A stretch of DNA of 64,000 nucleotides from NCBI GenBank assembly GCA_964030475.1, contig CAXIPT010000002.1:15702162-15766161 (forward strand), given 5' to 3'. Each line of letters opens with the position of its first letter. Position 1 is the first letter of the stretch. The translations under genes and the position numbers were made by a program. A model generated the notes under the pieces. That model was given only the letters and a program-made list of their open reading frames with translations. It was not told the DNA's origin and made no database searches. The DNA comes from Tethya wilhelma. Lineage: Eukaryota > Porifera > Demospongiae > Tethyida > Tethyidae. Shown here in pieces: positions 11,102 through 22,836 of this stretch.

Positions 11102-11520
11102 TCACTGTGGACTGGTTAGCAGAGACTCAGGACTGAAGTATACTAACTGATACCTCACCTCTTTCACTCCTATCTTCATGTCACTTGTTGTCACACCAGT
11201 TACATAGCCCACTTCAAGTCCTTTCGCAGATAGTGACCGGACCTGGTCTTCAATGAGAGACAACAATGGAGATGTCACCAAAACAATGCTCTTCTTTTCA
11301 ACAGATCTAAGAATATCGCTAGCCACTGGTAGTACTGCATAGCACAGTGATTTCCGTATCCAGTTGGCAGTGCCACAAATACATCCTCTACTCTAGCTGC
11401 TGGCTTGCGTAGAAGCGATTTCAAAATGTCTGCTTGCTCTTTTCTCAGTGAACTATAGCCTAATTAACTGGCAGCTGTTGAAATGGCAACCTCTAGTTGG
11501 TCAGCTCTAGTTGTATCCAT
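11102..11520 (-). pseudogene. RecQ-like helicase, N-terminal fragment
   Basis: On the minus strand from an ATG at 11520 the frame gives LRKEQADILKSLLRKPAARV and FVALPTGYG, the Q-motif region and Walker A of RecQ-type SF2 helicases. The frame is lost at the Walker A and resumes with VTSPLLSLIEDQVRSL and VRYQLVYFSPESLL (motifs Ia/Ib). An in-frame TAA occurs shortly after the start. The DEAH box and the second RecA lobe are absent. With the stop and frameshift this is a pseudogene within the TIR element. Confidence 0.7.
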
Positions 11521-11750
11521 CTTGCAGGGATCCTTCTTTCACTTTTGAAATGTTGAGGCGCACGTGACAGGAATTTAATTATTACGTGATGCAAGTACAG
11601 GAGTGATACTAAGCCAGCATTCCTGGCCTGAGTGACACGAAAGTGCTAGGGTTGAGACCAGACCTTTTTCCCGCGTGTGTATAAGGGGGTGGCTACATCA
11701 GACTAGTATTACATTAGGTGATTCCCCTTTCACCTCTCACTCCTCCATAG

Positions 11751-14567
11751 GTTCAGAACATGGTACCAGCAGATCATCAGCTGCTGTTTCACAACCCCCT
11801 AGTAAACCATCAGAGCTAGTAGAGGGTGAGTTCATCTGTACATTAGCATGTACAACCCAATACTAGTGTCTTACTAGATATGACTGCATGCATATGATGT
11901 GGTGAAATGTTACATCCATGATGTTGTCCAGGTTCCCTCTCCTGGGCTGATGATGAAAGAGGAATGGTGTCAGTGAGCAATGAGAGCAGCAGTCAACGCA
12001 ATGCAAATGACATCACTGAAACTGAACATCTATCATCCACACAGCGAGCAGGATCGTTCTTGCCACTGCCATTCCCACCGTTCCCTGCTCTTCTCTCTCT
12101 TCCTCCCCCTCCACTGTCCTCCATCCCAGGACCCCCTGTTGTTTGTGGCCCACCATTACCCCCACGACAGTGGACCCAACCTTATCATGGCCACCCACTA
12201 CAACAGGGCCCCCGACCTTATCATGGCCCCCCACTACAACAGGGAGCCCAACTCTATAATGGCTCACAACACCCAACACATGGCCCTTTGTTGCCTTCAC
12301 GTCCCAAATCACCCAACCGATATCCTCCTGGATTGAATTCTGGCCCAGCATCAGCTACAAACTCACCTCCTCCTCGCCCTCCTCGCCCCCAGCAGTACCC
12401 AGTGGTATTCCCCAGGCCATTACCCAGATACTCGTGTCCTCCTCCTCTGCCCAAGACAACCTGCCAGCCTCCTCCCTTCGCTGAGATGAGACCCACAGGG
12501 TTTGTGTCGCGGTACAGGCCTCCCCCCTGGCTCTCCTTGATGAAGACCCTCCCACACCCTCGAAGCATACCCAACAGATACATCCGTTATCCAAGACAGC
12601 AACCCACCACTGGCAGGAACCGTCGGCAACAGAGAAAACAGAAGAAAGACTTGTACAATCCATTTACCGATGATTCACTGTTATCGTTCTACATGTGCTA
12701 CCTTCACTTGTATGGCGAGACCAGTATGAGTGTTCTCTGTGGGCCAGTCTATTGTGAGTACCTTGAAAGACATGGTGGTGAGGTGAAGGTTAAGGAGCTC
12801 TCCTCTGAGTTCTTCTTGAAGCAAACAGACATATTCATTGTTTCTGGAGAGCCCACAGCTTACAGAGTGAAGGTTAGGGATGAAGATGTCAATCCTGCTG
12901 AAGAACATGAAGCTTGCAAGGTGCAGGCTAATGGAGATATTCATGGTCAGTCTACTGAAGTAGATATTTGTTTTAGTGACCACATTCAAGAGTCAATTGA
13001 AAAGCAAGAAGAATCCAGTCTTGAACCAGATACAGATGAAGGCAATGCTTGCAAGGTGCAGCTAAGTGAAGATGCTCAGACCAAGACAACCGAAGTTGAT
13101 AATGGTCTGATTGGTGAGCACCCCCAGGAGACGACTGAAGTGGGCAATGGTGTGATTGGTGAGCACCCCCAGGAGACGACTGAAGTGGGCAATGGTGTGA
13201 TTGGTGAGCGCCCCCAGGAGACGACTGAAGTGGGCAATGGTGTGATTGGTGAGCGCCCCCAGGAGACGACTGACATCGACAATGGTCTGATTGGTGAGCG
13301 CCCCCAGGACACAACTGAAGTCGACAATGGTCTGATTGGTGAGCGCCCCCAGGACACAACTGAAGTCGACAATGGTGTGATTGGTGAGCGCCCCCAGGAG
13401 ACCACTGACGTCGACAATGGTGTGATTGGTGAGCACCCCCAGGAGACGACTGAAGTACACTATGCTCAACCTATGGAACACTTTGAATCAGAGACTCAAA
13501 CAATTGACCAAGAGGAGCCTAGAGTGGCCATTGTTGACGATCACGAGTGCACTGAGAGAGACCATTCTGAGCATGTCCCAAGTGACACAAAGATAGAGAA
13601 TGCCACCCCTCCACTGGAGGAAGAGGCTCACAAAGACTCTGAGAGTGAAACAAACATGGCCACCCATGAAGAGTCCCCGTGGGAGGATGGGAAGCTATTG
13701 GAAGCACATTCTGTCTATTGTGAATCTCTGGAGTCAAACTCTAAACCAAAGGATGGTGATGCTGAAGGATCCCAACCATGGCTAATGGTTGAACTATGGG
13801 ACACCGATTTACAGGAAAGTGATAAAGATGTTGATGAAACACTGCCTCCATCTGTTGCTGTAGAGACTGAGCCAGACAATCATCACGAGCAAAAGGAACT
13901 TTCACGCTCCCCTCAAGTGTCTTCATGTTTTGACGAAGACTGCTGGCAAGAAGAAGCTTTCTCTACATTTCCATTTGTTGGAGAATCAGAAAATCAACAG
14001 ACCAATCAACTTTCAAGTGATTCTGATGTGTGCAAGGTGAAACCCTTGCATGGTGCTTGCTCTAAAGCTTCGTCATTTTCCACTGAGGAACATTCACTTG
14101 AGCCTTCTCACAGGGTAACTCCAGTTGGTAGACCCGAACACATTGTCACATTTTGTCGTGAAGTTCTCTCCAACTGTGATGGTATGCTATTCCGGGATCT
14201 GTGTGACAAGTACAGACAGGCATTCCATCACCAACTGCCACAACGATTTTACATTTATCACTATTTCTTCGAGGACAGACCTTTAATATTCACTGTCAAA
14301 AGACAACGCCAGGGAAGGTTCGTTCTAAGAACGGTGTCCCTCAACCGTCACAAGTCAGGAGGTGTTGATGAGAGAGTGGATCCTGAGATGGGAAGGAGAA
14401 GAAAGCCAGTGTTGAGAAGAAATGTCAGGAGGGTCCGTGATTCCAAACCTACTCTACCTGAGAAGGAGAAGGCATCAGCAAGTGATGATGTAAAAGAGAA
14501 GGAAAGGTTTGGAGAAAAGAAGAGACGCAAGAAAAACAAGAAGAAAAAGAATTTTAGGACTGATTGA
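11751..14567 (+). CDS. Gene 1: Pro-rich, repeat-containing modular protein
   Basis: The visible exons are 11751-11825 (phase 1 to phase 1) and the terminal exon 11932-14567; earlier exons are not seen. The product of about 900 residues has a Pro-rich region (with HGPPLQQG repeats), a basic patch (GRNRRQQRKQKKD), a globular block around LLSFYMCYLHLYGE, an acidic region with eight 15-residue repeats, a conserved module and a Lys/Arg-rich tail. The globular block and the module segment HIVTFCREVLSNCDGM...LCDKYRQAFH both look like small winged-helix (LOTUS-like) folds, but this is weak. The same module occurs twice in each related gene at 33.9 and 54.9 kb. Basic tails suggest nucleic-acid or nuclear association. 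The family is not recognised. Confidence 0.7.
13083..13442 (+). repeat. 45 bp coding minisatellite, eight copies
   Basis: Eight head-to-tail 45 bp units encode ETTEVxNGxIGExPQ. Copies differ by a few bases (EVG/EVD/DID; EHPQ/ERPQ). The unit preserves the frame of gene 1. Minus-strand frames across it are shadows. Confidence 0.95.
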
Positions 14568-15348
14568 CGTGAAGTGTTGCAATTTCAAACAAGCTCATCA
14601 CACTTAGCAACAGTTGCTCTTCAGTTTAATCACACTTTAAACCCTTGATATTATGCTATGCTCTTTTTTCAGGCTCATAATTAGCTGACAGTTGATTGAT
14701 CATTATTTATTATCCCCATGTTGAGTTTCTTTATGGCATAATAACTGTTAATGTGTACAATATAATATAATATTGTTACATACGTAATAATTATTATTTA
14801 ATATAAAAGTTTGTATAGTAACCAAGTGGTCAAGACAATAATAATGCATGCATGGTATGTGTGCAACTGTTGGGCATAAAGGCTAGGTATCAGTATTAAT
14901 CAAGGGCATGCAGGGTATCATAACAGTTAATTGCATGTGGTGGCAACTTGTTGCCTATATACGATCGATGTATGATAGTCCAATATGATTACGTAAAGTG
15001 CACTAATTTTTTATAAAAAAACTCAGAAAATTTAGCTAAAACTATATACGAAGGGCTCAGAAGCAAAGTGGTCTATCCCCAAATGAAATGTGGGAAATTG
15101 TCTGAAAAGTCCAAAAAATTAATAAAAATGATACATCCCTAAATGATCTCCAGCTCTCAAAATGAATTTTAAGAGTATTCCCCTCTAAGGGGGGTGAAAT
15201 CAGGGATTTGTGGGTTAGACCACTTTGCTTCTGAGCCCTTCAAATTTTATTATTATTACACAAAGATTGGTGATTGTTACAATAATTTATATACCTTGAA
15301 AAGCACAGGCACACATTTGCATACAAACAAATTTACATTTTCTAGTAT
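14568..15348. other. Intergenic, contains a MITE
   Basis: AT-rich 3' flank of gene 1 and, convergently, of the subtilase gene. The only distinct element is the MITE at 15050-15241. Confidence 0.7.
15050..15241. mobile_element. 192 bp MITE
   Basis: The terminal inverted repeats are about 26 bp and essentially perfect: GAAGGGCTCAGAAGCAAAGT at the left and its complement at 15216-15241. The interior is non-coding. Confidence 0.85.
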
Positions 15349-16404
15349 TCAAGATTGTGAATTATTCTGTTTCATTTCCAATCGTTTCACTTTCTCCTCC
15401 AATTGATCACGCTCAAATTTGTTGATTTCCTTCTCAAAATAGTCAACTGGATTAAGCAGAACAAGGTCACCTCCCTTTCTGTGTTCTTTGAGAAACCTTT
15501 TCAAGAAACTGAGCTCTCTAAACTTCTTCCTCTCTTCATTTTTCACATACTTTGTTGAGAATTGTAGCAATAGTGCCATCAGACCAGCAATGGCGGGTGC
15601 AGCACAAGAAGTGCCTGTACTACAGATCGAGGTACCTTTTCCAGTTGCATCAGGGTGCATCACAGCTTCTCCTGGTGCAAAACAGTCGATACCCTCTGGA
15701 GGATTGATGTCCATCTTGTAGCCTTTTTGGTTGTGAGCTCCCACGCAGATAACTTCTGGTTCGCTAGCTGGGAATTGAATTCCTCCTTGTAGTTTCCCAT
15801 AGTTACCAGCAGCAGCAACCATGACAACTCCTAATCCACCAAGAGCTTTTATGAGGCAGACCATTTCCTGCTGGTTGGTATCATCAGGAGTGTACTTGAG
15901 ACCAAATGACATTGAAATGATATCAGGCGCAAATTTATTCTTTTCAATCTTCATTTTTATGACATCCTTCAGGGCATTGATAATTGACTTTTCATTATAT
16001 GTAGCACCAACTGAACAAATCCAGAGAGTTGATTTAGGGGCAACCCCTCCAGTCTTGTGGTTACCAAATGGTTCTCCTCCAGCAACAAAAGCAGCCATTG
16101 TTCCGTGACTAGCTGCTGTGTTATCGCCATTCTTTGGTGCTCCCCATTCACCAGTGGTCTCTCCTTCCTTTTCAAGGTATCTACGCCCTCGTAATCGTCC
16201 TTCTGCAGAGGCTTTGGTGAAGGCTTTATGTCCATAGTTGACACCATTGTCTATGATAGCAATTACGATGTCTTCTCCATTCAGTTTGTGGTGAATTTTG
16301 TCCAGTTTCCAAATTGCAGGAGCAGAAATATCGATTCCTGATATACCGGTAGTAAGAGGAGAGGAGGCTCTTTGGAAATCATTAAAGAGTTTCGAAAATG
16401 GTTC
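15349..16404 (-). CDS. Subtilisin-like serine protease (peptidase S8)
   Basis: This is the terminal exon, starting after a TTTTTATACAG acceptor. It encodes about 350 residues with the complete S8 triad: Asp in IAIIDNGVNYGH, His in ASHGTMAAFVAGG and Ser in GTSCAAPAIAG. The oxyanion Asn is in VAAAGNYG. A coiled-coil-like tail (LEEKVKRLEMKQ) ends the protein. No signal peptide is visible in this exon, so an intracellular enzyme or upstream exons are possible. The annotated stop of the death-domain gene upstream on the same strand is only about 150 bp away. A phase-0 splice from an exon of that gene could fuse the two, but the needed donor (GTTACA) is weak. The sequence shows an intact protease domain; its substrate is unknown. 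Confidence 0.85.
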   Translation of the reverse strand, partial: EPFSKLFNDFQRASSPLTTGISGIDISAPAIWKLDKIHHKLNGEDIVIAIIDNGVNYGHKAFTKASAEGRLRGRRYLEKEGETTGEWGAPKNGDNTAASHGTMAAFVAGGEPFGNHKTGGVAPKSTLWICSVGATYNEKSIINALKDVIKMKIEKNKFAPDIISMSFGLKYTPDDTNQQEMVCLIKALGGLGVVMVAAAGNYGKLQGGIQFPASEPEVICVGAHNQKGYKMDINPPEGIDCFAPGEAVMHPDATGKGTSICSTGTSCAAPAIAGLMALLLQFSTKYVKNEERKKFRELSFLKRFLKEHRKGGDLVLLNPVDYFEKEINKFERDQLEEKVKRLEMKQNNSQS

Positions 16405-16554
16405 CTGTATAAAAATAGTAACATGCATGCATGTAATATGATGCTCATACCACTCAAAAACAATTATAGGGTTAAAATAACAAATAGAAAACTTCACTGC
16501 ATGCATGAAGGGCATGCATCGCTGACAGTGAACTCAGGGAAAGCAATTATAGGT

Positions 16555-19500
16555 TTAGTTCTTCCAACTTGCATTTGTATCAGGTGTAACCAAAGTTCGG
16601 ATGTAGGGATATGGAATATAGGGATCAGTGTGATCTGGAGAACGGTAGTCACCATTCCTGTTCCTGCTATCACCTACATGATAAGGACAGAGAGTATAAC
16701 TGATATATTAATTGGATACTCTAGCAGCTGTATAATACTATTCACATAATAATACATGTTCTACACACACTCGTGCATATGTACATATGTATCTTACTCA
16801 CAGAGAATTTCTTCCAACTCTTCAGCAATGTCCACCAATCCAGCATCTATCAGACACTGTATGAGTGTAGCCCAGGTCACTGGTTCACACAGACCATCAC
16901 CACCATCCAGCCACCTGGTAAACACTCGATGACAAGCTTCTTCAGATCGAGAACAGGTTTCCACTTCTATATTGTCTATCACTGCTCCCTCAAAGCCCAG
17001 GGATATAGCGAGATGCTTCCAATCAGCAGCTACAGTGTCAATGACTCTCAGTTTCCCTCCACCTCGACATTTCAAGAGCTGAAGGTCTTTCAGTGAGGGT
17101 CTGTCAGCTGGGGAGAAGAAATGAAACAGATCAGCAACTGCTAACAGCATCAACATACGAATCTACCTGCATGACTGTGGGGAAAGCGATGTTGTGGGTG
17201 GGCTTACATTTTTGTGGTAGTGAAGTTATATTATGTGGACTTGGATTGTCACTTTTGGAATGGTCCAGCTGGTCATCCTCAAATCCTGAGAGAAAAGAAA
17301 AAATATAGAGTCTATGAATTATGGAGTAATAAATTGGATGTTGGATTTATACGATACCTCCAACTATATGTCAAGCGTATAGCTCGCTCTAGCGTACACT
17401 ATGAGTTCACAACTTTAACTGACATAAATTCATTCTTTTAAGTTTGGAATCTGAGACTATAAGACTGCATAATTGGCACATGAACTCACACAAAATTAAT
17501 ACAACAATAGATACATTGTTCGCATGTGGGTGGGCTCAAACACAATAGTAACAAGAGTATATTATAGTAACAATAGACTAAGAGCTAATCAGCATATAGT
17601 TGCTATGAGGCATAACAATTGTGTACAACAATAGCAAGACATAATTATTGTTCAGTCTAGTCTCTGACATAACAAAACATGATTATATAAAGTAATGACT
17701 ATTATTATAGATTGTATACCTGTTGTAGATTGTGGTTTAGGAGTGTCAAATTGACTCTCATCAAGATTGACCGGTTGAAGGGTATCAGGTATAACCAAAG
17801 TTCGGATGTAGGGATTGGAGGGATCAGTCTGATCTGGAGAATGGTCACCATTCTCAGCTAAGGTAGTGACTCCTGCTATTACCTATTAGGTCAGTACATG
17901 TCATGGCATGGCATGACAGACATAATTATTAGTATGATTGTATACATTTGTACACTATGAATATGATTGTAACAGGTAGCTATAATGTATGATCATACTG
18001 ATAAACTTGCTATTATACCCATGCAGATAAGTTATTAACCGAGCCCTCCTACAAAAGACCAATGTAGCAATGAAAAATCATAAGGGACACACCCATGTAC
18101 TTTTGTTTTACAAAAATGATCATAAAATTGATTCTAAGAACACAATGCTCATGCATATATGCATGTACATTAACTCACCAGAGGGTTTCTCCCACAGAAC
18201 ACACTGAACTTGCTCAGGGCTGATCTGAGATCACCATAGGTACGATGGCCTTGTTCCTTCCAAATCTTCAACACTAGATAACAGTGATGGGCAGGATCAT
18301 CACGAACAGAGGGAGGGGAACTGCGAACAGCATCTCTCAAAGCTTTGGCCTTCATTTGAAGAACAAGTTTGAGTTCACTTACTTCCTCTTGCATTGTTTC
18401 ACCCAGTTTGTTTAGGAATTGGAGATCTAATTCTTTCTTGTCATTTGACTCTTTAAACAGCTCTTTGAGAATATCAACACTGAGAGATGAGAATGGCTCA
18501 AAGTAAAGAAGGTCACTTGCACGAATGATTTGTTGTTCAAAACCTTGTCTTCGTATGATAAATTTGCTCCCTTTTGAAATAGTCATTGCAATAGAGTCCA
18601 TGTCAAAGAGACAAAGGTTCTTGGGATTCTTCAGTGGGTAGCTGTCTAGCTCTGAAGGACTGATAATAGATTCTCTCACTTCAACTGCTCCTGAGTACTT
18701 CTCTTTCATCTCCAAGACTGTTCTTATCAGATCAGAGCGAAGTTGAACACTAGCCATCTCTTCTCCTTCTTGACACCCGACCACCACTGTCACAGCTGTG
18801 CTCTGTTCCACAACTTCTACAATGGCCTCAACTCCATCCATGGTTAGCCAGTGGATGCCAGATTTCCAAACATTGCACTTTCTTTGGAGAACTGGACAAC
18901 TCTTGTCTCTTTCAGCTGAGCCTGGTGCCAGGGCGAAATGGAATGCTAGTTGGAGGAGAAGCACATGCAGGAATCGTGAAGTGAAAAATTGATCTTCTTC
19001 AATGCGTTGTAAACACCATCCTGATTTGTGACCAGCCTGTACAATAGACTTACAGCTTTCTTCTGGTCGTTCTTCACTCACTAGGGCTGGAAAGAAATAG
19101 TATGATTCAGACTGAGTATCACTGGACTTAAAGTGACCTCTACTGATGAGAGAGGCTTCAGATTCTCCAATCTGATGGCAGAACTCCAGATGAGTAAGAA
19201 AGCCGACAATCATTTGTGGATCATAGTTAGGAAAGGTCTTCTTGATCTCTGAAAGTGGAACTACTCCAGTGCTACTGGAGATGTCATGGTGCTGCTTGAA
19301 ATTCTCAGGGGCAAAGATTGTTCCATTGATTTCAGAAAGAAGGAATTCTTTGTTGAGAATCACCCAGCTGTCATAGATATTTTCATCATTTCTCAAGTAG
19401 AGTAGCTGGCCATGTTCACTCAGAGTAGTGAGGTGTTGTGAGAGTGTAGCATCATCTGATGGCAAGAGGTTATTACTACGGAATTTTTTGTTTTCCCATG

Positions 19501-20333
19501 GCCAGCCCAACAGGGAATGAGATATTCTATGAAATATGGTGGCAACTCGAAAGTCCTGTTTCAATACTCCATTGAGTAAATGGACTTGTAAGTCCACCTC
19601 ACATTCTTTTTTGAAGGCCTGACAGCTTGTAGCTATCATGTCACTAATGGAGCTCAAACTGGATGATCTTGCTTGAGTGCAGTTGATCACAACTTTGGAT
19701 TCCTTTAAAGAACTTGCCAAAGAGCTATCTAGCTTGTCGTAAGCAACAGAGAGATTTTCCAATGGTTTTTTAACAACATCTGCATGGCTACCAATCACTA
19801 CAATTTGAGGTGCCGTTTTTAATTGGCTAGAGATACACAGATTAGAAATAAAGGAACTCCAGTACTGGAGTGTGCGTACAATCTCCTCTGTGTTTTTGCT
19901 GATGTCTACAACTAGCAGAAACAAGACCCCAGAAGAAGACACAAGATTCTCTAGGTAAGCTGCATGGCTTGAGTAGTACTCGTACTGGCCAGCAAAGTCA
20001 TATAGGATTATATGACCTAGTTGTGGGCTGTGGACATGAGTGGGAATGATACCAGCTGTTTGAAGCTCTACTCCAGACACTTTTTTGAAGCGACTAGTTA
20101 CAGAACCAAGGAGACTGGTGTCAGTCAGTCTGTTCTGAAGAGCTTTGACCAGGGTACTCTTACCTGCCGACTGATTTCCGACCACAAACACCTTGAATGC
20201 TGGGTGGAAAGGGAAGTTTCTTCTGAAAATGAAAATACTATGTGTTAAGTAATCACCACGTGTATTACTGTACATGACTGATTGGTACTTTTCGTTAGAC
20301 AATTTGTCAAGCTTCCCTGCACTGAGTAAAAAT
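16555..20333 (-). CDS. Roc-COR-death protein (3' part of an ankyrin-Roco gene)
   Basis: Exons on the minus strand are 20331-18179, 17882-17720, 17285-17208, 17107-16802 and 16673-16555 (TAA), and the phases agree throughout. The first exon has a Roc GTPase: P-loop VVGNQSAGKSTL, DFAGQ switch motif, and SHAD in place of the usual NKxD. A COR domain follows (EINGTIFAPENFKQH, FLTHLEFCHQIGE). Near its end is the C-terminal half of a death fold (LVLKIWKEQGHRTYGDLRSA). The fourth exon encodes a full second death domain (LRVIDTVAADWKHLAISLGF to ALIQ..DAGLVDIAEELEE). Exons 2 and 5 share a duplicated PYIRTLV.PDT peptide. Ankyrin-Roc-COR-death proteins are cytosolic signalling GTPases expanded in sponges and other early animals. 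Upstream the frame runs into an inserted element, beyond which lies the ankyrin part. Confidence 0.8.
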
Positions 20334-21042
20334 GAAAGCACCAAGGTGCATAAGCCTCGGCGTGCTCAACTAACATGCATATATAAGCTACACATGTATG
20401 CATGGCATCAGTAATTATGACCAGCACAGTCCAACCTGCCTACAATTGAGCTGTGGTTAGCCTAGTTATATTTAAACCGCTGTTTAGGAATTCATTTTTG
20501 ACGCTTGTAGTACTTAGTACTGGCAAATTGAATGCTCAGCTGTAGCTAGCTGGCTACACGGTACCAGGCTATGCTAGCCTGTGACTGAGTCAGCCTGACA
20601 GGCATTGATACAAAACACACAACTAACCTACTATGATGGATATTTCTATTATCACACTATATTCAATTTGCGATCAATGAGTTACTTACCTGTCCAAGCA
20701 GCTAAGCCAGCCAAACTCGAGTCCTTCTCTGTTCTAGGAGTCCCAGATTCAAGCTCTACTGTTTCTAGATAACGCACACTACACGGGGCGTGATCAATGG
20801 GTGCGGCTTCGAAGCTAAGCGCTCAGAGAAGCACAAAAGCCTCAAATCTCAGAAACTACAGCGTTTTGCAAGATTCTACACAACAAATTTCTAGATAATT
20901 TCGATTTATGAACGTAAGTACCTTCCGTTTGGACCATAGAGCTGCCATTCTTCAGATAATCTAGTAACAGACAGACACACACACACACACACAAAACGAC
21001 TACCGTAACCCTCTGCACGTGCTACGCACGCGCCGAGGCTTA
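20334..21042 (-). mobile_element. 709 bp inverted-repeat element inserted in the ankyrin-Roco frame
   Basis: On the minus strand it begins TAAGCCTCGGC and ends GCCGAGGCTTATGCACC...GGTGCTTTC, flanked by the dinucleotide AT on both sides. A second copy lies at 61366-62243. The shared left half includes a GC-rich palindrome (GCACGTGC.TAGCACGTGC type), a GT tract and a conserved segment of about 200 bp. It encodes no recognised protein. Removing the element and one AT joins the ankyrin and Roc-COR frames without a shift. Confidence 0.8.
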
Positions 21043-22057
21043 ATGATACTATGTTATACTGATGCCTGCTACACGCAAAATAGAGTGGAGTGTAATTGTT
21101 GTCATGGGCTTTGAGTGGATCACAATTACAGTCATTGACAAGGTACTCTACAACACTCAGATGACCATTTTCACAAGCATAATGAAGAGGTGTCCTACCA
21201 CTCTTATCTGTACTTTCAGCATCACAATTATGTTCAGCAATAAGGTACTGCACTAATGTCAGATCACCACTCTCACTAGCCTTGTGTAAAGGGGTCTTGC
21301 CATCGCTAGCTTTGGCATCAGGCTCATATTTATACTTGGTTATCAGCAATTTAACTACTTCATACCATTTATTGCTACAAACATAGTCTAGAAGTGTAGT
21401 GGCAATATCTTCTGGGATAGAGAACTGAGAGAGTAATTCTATAGCTTGTTTCTCAGTGGTACCAGTGTTTGCTGGGTCTTTAAACCTTAAGACAAAAACC
21501 TCCTCTCTGAAGACTTGTGGTGACTGAAGCATCTCAGTGGTGAACAGAAATGAGACTACATCATAATGACAGTTAGAGTATGCTAGTGAGAGGGGAGTGG
21601 CACTAAATGATTCACCACACGTCTTTGAGAGAGGGTCACACTTACATTGGTTGACAAGATATTGTGTAATGTCAAGATGACCTTTATTGCAAGCAAAATG
21701 AAGAGGGGTCCAACTGTCCCTATGCTTACTTTTAGCATCACATTTAAACTTAACAATAAGGTACTTCACTAATGTCAGATCACCACTCTCACTAGCCTTG
21801 TGTAAAGGGGTCATGCCATCACTATCCTTGGTATCAAGTTCACATTTATACTTGGTTATCAACAATTTAACTACTTTATACCATTCATTTCTACAAGCAA
21901 AATGCAAAAGAATACTACACTTGTATGTAGGTGCAAGAGAACCTATTGCACTAAGTTGTCTAGCAATTTCAACTGCTTCTGATATAGAAAACTGAGAGAG
22001 TAACTTTATAGCCTCTTTCTCAGTGGTACCAGTGATTGTTGGATTTTTAAACATCAA
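21043..22057 (-). CDS. Ankyrin-repeat N-terminal part of the Roco gene
   Basis: From ATG 22057 the frame encodes about 335 residues of ankyrin repeats before meeting the element. The sequence is a duplicated block: GTTEKEAIKLLSQFS...KWYEVVKLLITKYK-type, then three repeats with TPLHKASESGDLTLV, TPLHFACNKGHLDI and TPLHYACENGHLSVV. The last repeat stops at YNIVS and the next codons of that repeat (FLLSAGKLD) lie beyond the element at 20331. This is therefore the same coding unit as the downstream Roc-COR-death part. Ankyrin repeats would provide protein binding. An in-frame TAA lies about 50 bases upstream of the ATG, in a degenerate further block. Confidence 0.75.
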
Positions 22058-22105
22058 CGCTAAAACCTCCTCTTTGAAGATCTGTGGTGACTGAAGCCTC
22101 TCTTA

Positions 22106-22300
22106 GCCGCCCTTACTTTGAACATCGCAATTATAATCTGTAACAAAGTACTGTACTAACCTCAAATCACTGCTACTACAAGCCTTGTGTAAAAGAGTCT
22201 TACAATCACTATCTTTGGCATCAGGCTCACATTTATACTTGGTTATCAGCAATTTAACTACCTCATACCATTTATTTATACCAGCCTGGTACTATCATAC
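22106..22300 (-). pseudogene. Degenerate extra ankyrin block
   Basis: The minus strand encodes KWYEVVKLLITKYKCEPDAK and further ankyrin-like residues in the same frame as the gene below. It is interrupted by a TAA and lacks about 80 residues relative to its paralogous block. It is the remains of a third copy of the duplicated ankyrin block. Confidence 0.6.
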
Positions 22301-22836
22301 TTCCAAAAATTGCCTTTGCTGAACACTTTGATTAACTTCTTTTCTTTTTTCGTCAGGCTTTGATGCGCCATATTCAAACATCTCGAAACACACATTGAAT
22401 CACACCTTTTTAGAACACAAAATTTAATCAGCACCAGAGAATCAACACAACCCCATGTGGGCTACGCCCACTCATGGATGGGGGGCATGCACGCAGTACC
22501 CATCCTACCTTGATCATAAATAGTTTGAACTATTATTTTATTTATTGACTTTGATCTGCATTTATACAGCTTTAAAAACTGCTTTGTAAAAATAAATAAT
22601 GAACTGCATAGCTGTCATTAACTGACTAAGACGATAGTGATTGCTGCACATCACACCATCAGTCCCCACGTCACACCATCAGTGCCCCTCCACTACTGAG
22701 TCTGTTTGAGCTGATATTGCGGGTCATGTAGCCAGCAGCAGCAGCAGCTACATTGGTCAGNTGCCTCCTGATACGACCAAATCTGTAAGTTAATTAGTTA
22801 TTATGACAATGTGGATTATTTAAAGACTTCATGCAG

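Larger units (their letters stand above)
9107..11707. mobile_element. TIR DNA transposon carrying zinc-finger and RecQ-like genes
   Basis: Inverted repeats of about 70 bp bound the region. The left end (TCTGGCATAGCCAGCCCCTT through CTAGCACTTTCGTGTC, to 9176) matches the complement of 11634-11707. ATTACATTAG occurs just outside both ends (9097-9106 and 11708-11717), a likely target-site duplication. Inside are a Cys-rich zinc-finger gene on the plus strand and a RecQ-family helicase N-terminus on the minus strand, both broken. No DDE or tyrosine recombinase is recognised, so this may be a non-autonomous derivative. It sits directly upstream of a gene 1 exon. Confidence 0.65.

Noticed and set aside
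12973..13481. Three long minus-strand frames opposite the 45 bp repeat of gene 1
   Set aside because: A repeat unit whose length is a multiple of three keeps all frames open; the plus-strand frame continues into unique conserved sequence and the minus ones do not.
20906..21042. C-terminal extension of the ankyrin frame (VCVCVCLSVTRLSEEW...)
   Set aside because: It is readthrough into the inserted element and its GT tract, not part of the protein.
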